Notes: generated by a model not told the origin, from the sequence alone. A DNA stretch of 55,714 nt from Anabaena minutissima FACHB-250 (GCF_014697125.1 NZ_JACJRG010000038.1:1-55714); one strand, 5' to 3'. Positions 46,501 to 53,647 are shown, counted from the first letter of the stretch. Translations and numbers: made by a program.

Positions 46501-47396
46501 CTACCGCATCATCTGACAAAACAGCGCGGTTGTGGAACTTGCAGGGGCAACCGCTCCACGAATTGAAAGGGCATCAGGCTGAAGTCTTGAGTGTGAGTTT
46601 CAGCCCCGACGGCAAAACCATCACTACCGCATCATCTGACAAAACAGCGCGGTTGTGGAACTTGCAGGGGCAACTGCTCCACGAATTGAAAGGGCATCAG
46701 GGTGCCGTCTATAGTGTGAGTTTTAGCCCCGACGGCAAAACCATCGCTACCGCATCATCTGACAATACAGCGCGGTTGTGGAACTTGCAGGGGCAACTGC
46801 TCCAGGAATTAAAAGGTGCATCAAGTGTGAGTTTCAGCCCCGACGGCAAAACCATCGCTACGGTATCATATGAGAATACAGCGCGGTTGTGGAACTTGCA
46901 GGGACAACTGCTCCACGAATTGAAAGGGCATCAGAGTATAGTCTCAAGTGTGAGTTTCAGCCCCGACGGCCAAACCATCGCTACCGCATCAGAGGACGAT
47001 ACAGCGCGGTTGTGGAACTTGCAGGGGCAACTGCTCCGGGAATTGAGAGGGCATCAGGGTTATGTCCATAATGTGAGTTTCAGCCCCGACGGCCAAACCA
47101 TCGCTACCCCATCTGATGACAAAACAGCGTGGTTGTGGAACTTGCAAGGGCAACCGCTCCAGGAATTGAAAGGGCATCAGGGTGAAGTCTATAGTGTGAG
47201 TTTTAGCCCCGACGGCAAAACCATCGCTACGGCATCAGCAGACAAAACTATTAAACTCTGGGATATGGATTTAGACTCTTTAATGAGGCGCAGTTGTGAT
47301 TCGGTACGCGATTATTTAAAGAATAATCCTTTAAAAAATAATCCTGATGTCAGCGAGAGTGACAGGCATTTGTGCGACGGTATTGGCAGAAAGTAG
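43596..47396 (+). CDS. NLR-like STAND NTPase with RHIM-like motif and 16 WD40 repeats
   Basis: A 1266-residue protein. Order: RHIM-like motif FQGEVKGAQIGDHN (6-19); STAND-type NTPase with PCPYRGLFHFGPNDADVFFG (45-64), Walker A GASGSGKSS (85-93) and Walker B VLLIADQFEEI (175-185); helical region to about 495; one membrane segment (498-517, WSIAAGSLVAVVISSGLGLT); helices to about 585; then 16 WD40 repeats (about 588-1228) and a charged tail. The repeats are nearly identical, 41 residues each, except three of 37. The layout is that of a receptor: WD40 sensor, NTPase switch, and an N-terminal motif that could template the effector encoded just upstream. The ligand is unknown. Confidence 0.9.
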   Translation: MNHAEFQGEVKGAQIGDHNIIYNYFYYREEIKPISVDVADEYLPCPYRGLFHFGPNDADVFFGREIFIEELYGATKTHNFIPLLGASGSGKSSVVLAGLVPKLQKEGHWQFTHFRPGADPFHALAVALVPLYTPNLDKTDQIVQARKMAGYLQDGSVPLSDVLATIRQNHPNHRVLLIADQFEEIYTLCHNQETRHKFLDCLLASLETPTSLSASATVWVTTMRADFLGNALSYRPFADVLQNADLKLGPMNREELTQVIEKPTEKLGVTFEAGLVERILDDVKNQPGNLPLLEFALTELWNKQTGKQLTHKIYEEIGQVEGALARHADEKYGNLTDDEKEKVRRIFIQLVRPGEGAEDTRRVAMKAELGEQSWDLVKQLADARLVVTSRNATSQETVEVVHEALIRNWGELREWMDTNRVFRAWQERLRAAKGQWETTKRDSGSLLRGAALAEAEEKLKERPGDLIDETEFIEESIQENNRLKQAEAARRKREIRTAWSIAAGSLVAVVISSGLGLTAWNQTKQSELNQAESLSRYSLSLINEHKDLEAFVTAIKAGKILQSQHKTKPEALNALETALVQGRERNRLEGHQGAVWSVSFSPDGKTIATASNDKTARLWNLQGQPLQELKGHQAEVWSVSFSPDGKTIATASSDKTTRLWNLQGQPLQELKGHQAEVLSVSFSPDGQTIATASSDKTARLWNLQGQLLHELKGHQSIVSSVSFSPDGKTIATASNDKTARLWNLQGQQLQEFKGASSVSFSPDGKTIATASNDKTARLWNLQGQPLQELKGLQGAVYSVSFSPDGQTIATASSDNTVRLWNLQGQLLHELKGHQSGVNSVSFSPDGQTIATGSIDNTVRLWNLQGQLLNELKGHQAEVLSVSFSPDGQTIATASNDKTARLWNLQGQQLQELKGHQGIVSSVSFSLDGKTIATASSDKTVRLWNLQGQLLQELKGASSVSFSPDGKTIATASSDKTARLWNLQGQPLHELKGHQAEVLSVSFSPDGKTITTASSDKTARLWNLQGQLLHELKGHQGAVYSVSFSPDGKTIATASSDNTARLWNLQGQLLQELKGASSVSFSPDGKTIATVSYENTARLWNLQGQLLHELKGHQSIVSSVSFSPDGQTIATASEDDTARLWNLQGQLLRELRGHQGYVHNVSFSPDGQTIATPSDDKTAWLWNLQGQPLQELKGHQGEVYSVSFSPDGKTIATASADKTIKLWDMDLDSLMRRSCDSVRDYLKNNPLKNNPDVSESDRHLCDGIGRK
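45357..47267 (+). repeat. WD40-coding tandem repeat array (16 units, 123 bp)
   Basis: Sixteen tandem units, mostly 123 bases, with stretches such as GTGAGTTTCAGCCCCGACGG and GCGCGGTTGTGGAACTTGCA conserved base for base in almost all. Units 5, 10 and 13 are 12 bases shorter: the strand HQxxVxSVS becomes ASSVS. Variation clusters at the residues after HQ (GAVW, AEVW, AEVL, SIVS, SGVN, GYVH and others) and after ATAS (N, S, I, E, D, A). Such internal identity implies recent gene conversion or unequal exchange. Confidence 0.95.
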
Positions 47397-47460
47397 GAGG
47401 CAGGGGCAGGGGGCAGGGGGAAAAGGGTTTGAGGCTTTGTGCTTTGGGGAAATATAGAAG

Positions 47461-47760
47461 ACTACTTTTCACGAGATCGATACTGTTGGCGAATGTAATA
47501 CATTTTTGTATTTTAAAATATTACGCAAGCTCAAACCTTCAATCTGTGGTTGCGGCTTTTAGTTGTAACACCTTTGTTTATCCGTTTGTAACACTTTCGC
47601 CAACAGTATCCGAGATCTGGAAAACCCCTCTTCAAAGCTCTCCCCTACCAATGTAGAGACGTTTCATAAAACGTCTCTACATATTCCCCTTTCCCTACGA
47701 AGGAAGGGGGTTAGGGGGTTAGGTTTCACGCTAGCTTTTCCAGATAACGTGAAAAGTCAG
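47461..47760. mobile_element. MITE-like element, copy 2, interrupted
   Basis: A 300-base element. The left end is ACTACTTTTCACG (first three bases diverged) and the right end CGTGAAAAGTCAG (47748-47760). It is flanked by AATATAGAAG (47451-47460) and AATATAAAAG (47761-47770), a 10-base duplication with one difference. A second element (47479-47610) sits inside it. Without that insert and its target duplication it would be 161 bases, close to the 170 of copy 3. It is inverted relative to copy 1 on the other side of the NLR locus. Confidence 0.85.
47479..47610. mobile_element. Nested MITE-like element of a second family
   Basis: A 132-base element inside copy 2. The ends are inverted repeats: GATACTGTTGGCGAATGT on the left, and on the right the complement of GATACTGTTGGCGAAAGT. 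Both sides carry CGAGATC (47472-47478 and 47611-47617), an exact 7-base target duplication. It has no coding capacity, so it must depend on a transposase elsewhere. The nesting shows it arrived after copy 2. Confidence 0.85.
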
Positions 47761-47808
47761 AATATAAAAGGCGATCGCATCACAGCAAAATCTGCGCCAT
47801 GATTAATA

Positions 47809-48390
47809 CTATTCTTCTACTGATGCAAATACCACACCTTCATAGAGTTGTGCGATGGCAAAATCAAATTCTATGCTAGATAGTGTAATCATATCTCCCT
47901 CAGTGTAGGGATAGTAAAGCCACATTCTTCCCTCTCCCCGACAGAAACGTTCAACAGAGATTTTTTCGGAATCTATCAATAAATATTCTTTTAAAGAGGG
48001 AATTGTTAAGTAATTAGTGAATTTTTCGCCCCGGTCTTTGCTACTCGTACCAGGGGATAAAACTTCAGCAATTATTGTAGGATTTTGAATAAATTTGCGA
48101 GCATTCAGGTCTTGAGGGTTGCAACTGACGATCAAATGAGGATAATAATAGATATTTTTAGTATTAAATTGCACTTTCACATCTGACACATTCACTCGGC
48201 AACCTCTAGCACGTAAATGTGGGTATAAGACTCTGTAAAAGTTCAGTGCAATGTCATTGTGAGGAATTGTAGCACCAGTCATGGCAAAAACTTCGCCATT
48301 AACATATTCATAACGAAGCTCTTGCTGTAGTTCCCATGCGAGATATTCCTCGACAGTCATTTTTTGCGGTTGTTGGGGGATGGCTACCAT
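47809..48390 (-). CDS. Uma2-family protein with altered active site
   Basis: A Uma2-family protein, 193 residues from the Met at 48390 (MTVEEYLAWELQQELRYEYV lies ten residues in). The frame stays open upstream to an ATG at 48624, through a 21-base tandem repeat, so a 271-residue form is possible. The catalytic region reads YYYPHLIVSCNP, where the family normally has PD: the Asp is His (codon CAT at 48138-48136). The later part is normal (IIAEVLSPGTSSKDRGEKF). It is therefore probably catalytically dead unless another residue takes over. Flanked by MITE-like sequence on both sides. Confidence 0.8.
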   Translation of the reverse strand: MVAIPQQPQKMTVEEYLAWELQQELRYEYVNGEVFAMTGATIPHNDIALNFYRVLYPHLRARGCRVNVSDVKVQFNTKNIYYYPHLIVSCNPQDLNARKFIQNPTIIAEVLSPGTSSKDRGEKFTNYLTIPSLKEYLLIDSEKISVERFCRGEGRMWLYYPYTEGDMITLSSIEFDFAIAQLYEGVVFASVEE

Positions 48391-48429
48391 AGCAAGATAG
48401 TTTCTAGTTTGTTTTGATTTTAGCTTGGC

Positions 48430-48555
48430 AACTTCTGCTTTCCCGGATGTAACTTCTGCTTTCCCGGAAGTAGTTTCTGCCTTCCCGGATGTAACTTCTG
48501 TCTTCCCGAATTTAACTTCTGTCTTCCCGGATTTAACTTCTGTCTTCACGTTTCC
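48430..48555. repeat. 21-bp tandem repeat (six copies)
   Basis: Six units of 21 bases, starting at 48430, 48451, 48472, 48493, 48514 and 48535, of the type AACTTCTGCTTTCCCGGATG plus T, with increasing divergence. The unit length is a multiple of three. Read on the minus strand in the frame of the Uma2 gene it gives the heptads SGKAEVT and SGKTEVK. Confidence 0.9.
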
Positions 48556-48628
48556 GTGTTTCGCGCACTTTGTAGCAACTTTCGCTTTAACGTTAAGAAG
48601 TTCATGCGATGTGAAAGTTATCAATAAT

Positions 48629-48760
48629 CCAACTTTTCACGGTATTTGTGCAACCTCTCTGCAAACCTCTGAACAGCAACAGTAGAGACGTTGTATACAA
48701 CATTTCTACATATTCCTCTTTTCCCTTGTAAGGAAGGGGGTTAGGGGGTTAAGTTCATGT
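48629..48760. mobile_element. MITE-like element, decayed copy 4
   Basis: The left end CCAACTTTTCACGG and the internal GTAGAGACGTTGTATACAAC and AGGAAGGGGGTTAGGGGGTT match the other copies, but the right terminus is lost (AAGTTCATGTAAATTACC instead of CGTGAAAAGTCAG). It has no recognisable target duplication. An old copy. Confidence 0.6.
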
Positions 48761-48873
48761 AAATTACCTAATCTTTAGATTTTTTCATAAAAATCAACAA
48801 TTTTACGTATGACAACGCCTTAAACAATTGTCCACTATAGAGTTAGGGTTAATTTGGAAGATGAGTATTAAAT

Positions 48874-49242
48874 ATGGCAAGACAAAAACGCAATTCACGT
48901 ATGCTTGATAAAGCTGAGATACGTCTAGCAAGCATTAAATCTATTAGTCCAACTTTAGATGTAGGAGAGGGGTTGACGGTTCAAGATTATACCAAAAAAA
49001 TTGAAAGCCTCAGAAAATCTCTGGAAGCATACAATACTACCCTCTCCACTATTGATGTTTTATTAACTCAGATTGTCGAATATGAACAAGATTTAGCAGA
49101 TTATTCTGAAAATATTTTACGTGGTATTGCTTATAAGTTTGGTAATAATAGCCATGAGTATCAAATGGCTGGAGGTACGCGAAAGAGCGATCGCAAACGT
49201 GCTATGCGTCAAAAGGCGGTTTTGACTGCTATCTCAAGATAA
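48874..49242 (+). CDS. Small helical protein of unknown function
   Basis: A 122-residue protein, not recognised. The middle part (YTKKIESLRKSLEAYNTTLS to about 80) is predicted helical and may form a coiled coil. The C terminus is basic (GGTRKSDRKRAMRQKAVL), which suggests nucleic-acid binding. It stands alone. Confidence 0.6.
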   Translation: MARQKRNSRMLDKAEIRLASIKSISPTLDVGEGLTVQDYTKKIESLRKSLEAYNTTLSTIDVLLTQIVEYEQDLADYSENILRGIAYKFGNNSHEYQMAGGTRKSDRKRAMRQKAVLTAISR

Positions 49243-49254
49243 GAATACAGTGAA

Positions 49255-49300
49255 ATTTATTACCCAGAGTCCCGACTGCTATAAAAAGTCGGGATTTAAA
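49255..49300 (+). terminator. Hairpin after the small helical gene
   Basis: AGTCCCGACTGCTATAAAAA followed by GTCGGGATTTAAAT: CCCGACT pairs with AGTCGGG (49271-49294), with an AT-rich run after it. It may end the transcript of the gene at 48874. Confidence 0.45.
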
Positions 49301-49390
49301 TTTAGGCAATATGCGATCGCATCTATCACTATGACTATAAGGTGTAGATTAGGTTGAGGAACGAAACCCAACACCCCGTAGCCGAAATTA

Positions 49391-49948
49391 CTACGGAAAT
49401 GGTCTTAAGAATAACTGGGTAACGTAGTAAGTATTACCCTCTCGCCAAACTCCCACACCTGTTTCCGTAAACACTGGACGCAGAATATTTTCTCGGTGTC
49501 CGGGACTTTTCATCCAGCCTTCAATGGCTGCTGGTACTGGTCTAGGTACATTCTGACTTTTGAATAAGTTCTCACCCACAACTGAATAAAGAATACCGTC
49601 TCTCGTAACTCTTTCTTGTGGTGTGCTACCGTCAGCACCAGTATGGCTAAAAAAGTTTTTATCAGCCATCTGGCGGCTATATTTACGGGCAACTTGTGCT
49701 AATTTTGGATGATCTTTGAGGGACTGTAGACCATTTTTTTGTCTTACTTGGTTAATACCTTGACGAATTTCGGATTCAATTTGGGCAGTTGTGGCAGATT
49801 CAGGAGTAATTGATGGTTGTGGGGATTGGCTTAATGGTATGTCAATGTTGGGCAGAGGCGGCAATTGTTTGGTGATTTGCTCACACCCAGTAGATGATAG
49901 CGCGATCGCAACCCACACTAAGTATAATTTTTGCGGCAATCGATTCAT
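49391..49948 (-). CDS. CAP-domain lipoprotein
   Basis: A 185-residue exported protein. The signal peptide ends in a lipobox-like LSSTGC. A Pro/Ser-rich linker leads to a CAP (SCP/PR1) domain with NQVRQKNGLQSLKDHPKLAQ, FFSHTGADGSTPQERV, GENLFKSQNVPRPVPAAIEG and the final SPGHRENILRPVFTETGVGV. I chose the ATG at 49948 over an upstream start because it places the signal at the N terminus. Bacterial CAP proteins of this kind have no settled function. Confidence 0.85.
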   Translation of the reverse strand: MNRLPQKLYLVWVAIALSSTGCEQITKQLPPLPNIDIPLSQSPQPSITPESATTAQIESEIRQGINQVRQKNGLQSLKDHPKLAQVARKYSRQMADKNFFSHTGADGSTPQERVTRDGILYSVVGENLFKSQNVPRPVPAAIEGWMKSPGHRENILRPVFTETGVGVWREGNTYYVTQLFLRPFP

Positions 49949-50186
49949 AGTTATTTTCGTAGGTGTTTCAGACACAGATAAAACGTCAGTCCCAAGAATC
50001 TGTAGCATCAGAACATCCTACTAGTTGCACACATTACTTGTTGTTCAAATCACAACCGAGCTTGGTGTCTACTTTTTGGCATCAGGTGTCAATGAACCTA
50101 GAATGTATTGGACTTGCTTGATCGCACCAGTGTATTTAAAGACCCCATGTTTTTTGTAGATATCCCATAACACAGAACTACGCGCA

Positions 50187-50747
50187 TTACTCTACAGAAC
50201 CCCAAAACCAGTTGCCTGTAGCACCGGGTTCTTTTTCAGTTAGAAATTCTCTCTTAGCAGAAACAAACTCTTTTTTAGAGAGGATGCCGTCTTTATCAAT
50301 ATCAAGCTTGGAGAAGACAAAAGCTGATTTTTCAGCATCTAAGTCAAACACACTGAAGAAAAGACGATGCTCTTGTTGTGATATATGACCATCGCTGTCT
50401 AAATCAACAATGTCAAACAAAGTCTCTATTAAAGGGTCGTTGTAATCTGGATTTGAAACCACTTTCTCTATACCCTGACAAAATTCTTCGGGACTTACCT
50501 TACCATCTCCATCCAAATCCGCTTTCGACCAAAAATTCTCCCAAATATGAAGCCACTTAAACAACATATCTTTGTGAATCTCTGAACCAAGCTCTGCGCT
50601 ACGGATGTTGGCGAACCTTTCAGCAAAAATCTCAGCATCTTCTTTCCCAATAAAGCCTGAATTATCAGCATCCAGACAGTAAAAGTGATGCAGTAACTTT
50701 TTTCTATGATATTCGCTTAACAATTTTTTGTTCCTTTTACTTACCAA
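50187..50747 (-). CDS. EF-hand calcium-binding protein
   Basis: A 186-residue protein with four EF-hand loops: LDADNSGFIGKEDAEIF, ADLDGDGKVSPEEFCQ, VDLDSDGHISQQEHRLFF and LDIDKDGILSKKEFVSAK. The spacing resembles calerythrin and sarcoplasmic calcium-binding proteins. It has no signal peptide, so it is probably a cytoplasmic calcium buffer or sensor. The start codon is TTG (50747) by this frame. Confidence 0.88.
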   Translation of the reverse strand: MVSKRNKKLLSEYHRKKLLHHFYCLDADNSGFIGKEDAEIFAERFANIRSAELGSEIHKDMLFKWLHIWENFWSKADLDGDGKVSPEEFCQGIEKVVSNPDYNDPLIETLFDIVDLDSDGHISQQEHRLFFSVFDLDAEKSAFVFSKLDIDKDGILSKKEFVSAKREFLTEKEPGATGNWFWGSVE

Positions 50748-51437
50748 AATATACTTACATTACCACAACAGTACGTAGTCGATAACTACAATCACAAATA
50801 CAGATTGAACCCGGATTTCTCACAAAGCCAGAAAAAATTGGGGTAAAAAACTGCCAAAATGCAATTAAGAAATAAAAGTAAGTTCTGCAAATTTATCTAA
50901 CACTCAAAAGCTCTAAGTCGCTCTGACTTTTCACGGTATCTGCAAAACCCCTCTCCATAGAGCGAAGCTCTTCTCGTAGAGTACCTCTCCCCTGCAAGGA
51001 GAGAGGCTTTGATTTCTCCCCCTTCCCTAGTAGGGAAGGGGGCTGGGGGGTTAGGTTTTGCGTTAGCTTTTCCACATGACGTGAAAAGTCAGCTAAGTCG
51101 CTAGGTGTAGTTAAATATAAAACGCTTCAGTGTGTATTCACCTGCTTCGCTACGAGTTTTCATCCCATCCATTACAGTAATCAATCGTACTCATTATCAA
51201 ACATCTCTCAGGCTAGTGGTCTATCGCATTAATTTTGCTGAGTTAAAATGGAAACAGAGAGTTGAGCGATCGCACATAGTTAAGCCCCGTAAAAAGTCAG
51301 TCACCTGCTCCCTGCCCTCTGCCCCTTAACCCTAAAATATTGGGTGCTTAACCTAGTCTTTACCCCAAAACTATAAGAAATGAATAGCTTCAGTCCAGAG
51401 CAGACTAGGAAACCCAACGGAGTTACGATTAATATCT
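50748..51437. other. Intergenic region carrying a MITE copy
   Basis: About 690 bases between the EF-hand and metallophosphoesterase genes. Apart from the element at 50923-51092 I see no gene. The segment before the next gene contains CAGTCACCTGCTCCCTGCCC, a low-complexity spacer repeat. Confidence 0.45.
50923..51092. mobile_element. MITE-like element, copy 3, intact
   Basis: The cleanest copy, 170 bases. Perfect 13-base inverted ends: CTGACTTTTCACG (50923-50935) and CGTGAAAAGTCAG (51080-51092). It is flanked by an exact 10-base target duplication, CTAAGTCGCT, at 50913-50922 and 51093-51102. Inside are CAAAACCCCTCTCC and CCTTCCCTAGTAGGGAAGGG. It has no coding capacity. The perfect ends and duplication suggest recent movement. 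Confidence 0.92.
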
Positions 51438-53348
51438 ATGCTACACAAGTTGTGCTTGCCGCAAATAGCGATCGCCATGACACTCACTACTGGATTGATT
51501 GCTCATATAAGCTTCCCAGCCAGTGCGTCCTCTTTCCGCATCAATCCCTATTTACAGCAGCCTTCAACAGAAGGAATGTATTTTACTTGGTTCACTGAAG
51601 AAGAAGTACCTGGCATTCTCTCAATTACTGGGGCTGGTCTAAGTAATCCCCTCAGCTTTACCAGTACACCTGCATACCAATCAGTTTTAGCATACACCAA
51701 CGCCGAGAAGAATCAGAATATTACTGGTTTAGCTCCAGGGTCGTGGTTGCTCAGTGATAACAACTACAAACATAGCGTGGATGTGCGTGGTTTGTTACCG
51801 GGAACGACATATCAATATACGGTAGTCCAGGGGTCGAGTGTTTTTAACTCATCCTTTAAAACTGCTCCCACTAAAGACGACTGGAATAGCATCCGCTTTA
51901 TTGCCATGGCCGACAGTGAAACCGAGCCAGCCGGACGTTCTAGTCGCCGTGAATGGCAACCCGGTGCTTTAGCCCCAGGTTCGGCAGCACGCCCGGAATT
52001 GAGTGGTAGTCAATGGGCAAATACTTTCGGCACTTCCGGCTCAGGTGCTTCACAAACTTTGCGCTATGCTTTGACTGAAACTGAAGGCTACAAACGCAAC
52101 CTCGCAATCGTTAACAGCCGCAACCCAGACTTCCTGCTAATGCCTGGTGATTTGGTGCAAGGTGGTGGCTACCAACCAGGCTGGGATGAATTTTTCCGCC
52201 ACAACGCCGGGGAATTTGACAGTGGCTTGTCAAGATATTCAATTTTGCCAGCCTTGGGTAACTGGGAAAACTTTGGCGCACTCAATGGCGGTTATGGTAC
52301 TGATGCTGATGGACGTTTTGGCCCTAAATTTGGCCGCGATAAGTATCATGTCTACTTTGATGCACCAAATAACGGTACACCAGAGCATCAAGATAATTAC
52401 TATCGTATCGACTACGGCCCTATCACTATTATTACTCTCGATAGTTCCAATGGTGAGCCAGATGATCGACGCAGTAACTACGGGGGTGATGGTCAACCAC
52501 TGAAAATAAGCGGGCAAGATTACACAAGTACAGGGACTGACACCCAAGAGAACTATACACGTACCCAATATGAAGCGGCTGGCGGTACTGATTTAGCAGA
52601 CTTTAACCCTGGTAGTCCCCAATGGAATTGGGCAAAAGCACAATTAGAAGATGCACGAACCAAGGGTCAAATGATTTTTGTGCAGTTCCATCACGCACCC
52701 TACAGCAGTGGTGAACACGGACAACCTATGAACCATGCTCTGTCAACAGGTCAGGGCGGTACACCCATGCGTCAATACCAGGGTATGTTTGAGGAATTTG
52801 GTGTCTTGGCGGTGCTATCTGGTCATAGTGAAATGTTCGAGCGCAGTTTTGTTGATGAAAACGGCGACGGTATTGGCGTATATTACTATGATGTAGGCGT
52901 ATCAGGTGATGGGTTACGGGGTGAGAAACGTAACGGTTCAAGCTTGAGTGACCCTCTACTCAAGTACAACAACTTTAGCCAATGGACAGCCGACCAAAGT
53001 GAAGGTGAGTTTTGGCAAGAAATTGCAGGGGCGTTGCAATTAGTAGATGGTGGTAAACACTACGGACATCTTGAGGTAAATTTAGAGAACCTCAATGGGG
53101 CAAATGGCAAATACGCCAAAGTTACTCTGACACCAGTGTATAGCTTTCCCATTCTTGATCAAAACTATAATTTATTGCGTAGCGATCGCCGCACCTACAG
53201 TGATGAGATTACCTTTTTCGTAGATACCAATGGGCGAATTATCCAAGAAGTTCCTGAACCCAATGTAATTTTCGGTTTCTTAATGTTTGGCTTGAGTACC
53301 CTAGGACTCAAATCACGCAAAATTAAGCAAAAACAGCCTTTAGCATAA
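51438..53348 (+). CDS. Secreted metallophosphoesterase with PEP-CTERM tail
   Basis: A 636-residue protein. A signal peptide (MTLTTGLIAHISFPASAS), a fibronectin-like N-terminal domain typical of purple acid phosphatases, then a calcineurin-like metallophosphoesterase: FIAMADSETEP, FLLMPGDLVQGGGY, ALGNWENFG (GNWE instead of the usual GNHE), FVQFHHAPYSSGEHGQ and VLSGHSEMFERSF. The C terminus, VPEPNVIFGFLMFGLSTLGL followed by KSRK, is a PEP-CTERM sorting signal. It probably releases phosphate outside the cell. The His-to-Trp change in the GNHE motif may alter activity. Confidence 0.87.
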   Translation: MLHKLCLPQIAIAMTLTTGLIAHISFPASASSFRINPYLQQPSTEGMYFTWFTEEEVPGILSITGAGLSNPLSFTSTPAYQSVLAYTNAEKNQNITGLAPGSWLLSDNNYKHSVDVRGLLPGTTYQYTVVQGSSVFNSSFKTAPTKDDWNSIRFIAMADSETEPAGRSSRREWQPGALAPGSAARPELSGSQWANTFGTSGSGASQTLRYALTETEGYKRNLAIVNSRNPDFLLMPGDLVQGGGYQPGWDEFFRHNAGEFDSGLSRYSILPALGNWENFGALNGGYGTDADGRFGPKFGRDKYHVYFDAPNNGTPEHQDNYYRIDYGPITIITLDSSNGEPDDRRSNYGGDGQPLKISGQDYTSTGTDTQENYTRTQYEAAGGTDLADFNPGSPQWNWAKAQLEDARTKGQMIFVQFHHAPYSSGEHGQPMNHALSTGQGGTPMRQYQGMFEEFGVLAVLSGHSEMFERSFVDENGDGIGVYYYDVGVSGDGLRGEKRNGSSLSDPLLKYNNFSQWTADQSEGEFWQEIAGALQLVDGGKHYGHLEVNLENLNGANGKYAKVTLTPVYSFPILDQNYNLLRSDRRTYSDEITFFVDTNGRIIQEVPEPNVIFGFLMFGLSTLGLKSRKIKQKQPLA

Positions 53349-53647
53349 TTAACGGGGCGTTAACTCAGATTAACGCTCCTTAATAGCGTGAAACGTTTAA
53401 AATAGTGCATTAATTATTGAAATTCTGATAAAGCAAGGATTTATATTTGCAGCACAGTCGCATCAAAACCTCTCTAGTTACATAAGTTTTGATTACTTAC
53501 ATCTAAAGATAGGGCTAGCCATATTGTATTTATTCCGTAATGAAGGTTAAACTTCCTAATTAACTCTGCTATACCTAACAGAATTGAAAATACAAACTAA
53601 TAATAAAACGAAGTAACTAAACAGTGGTGTGATAAGAGGGAGGAGAA

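Noticed and set aside
46889..47177. ORFs on both strands inside the WD40 array
   Set aside because: They exist only because the repeat unit lacks stops in other frames. The long NTPase/WD40 frame explains the sequence.
45357..47267. Regular repeats that could be taken for a CRISPR array
   Set aside because: The period is 123 bases, in frame throughout, and encodes WD40 blades. There are no spacers and no cas genes.
42719..47770. A true composite transposon
   Set aside because: No transposase gene lies in or beside the flanking elements, and each element has its own target duplication, so they inserted separately.
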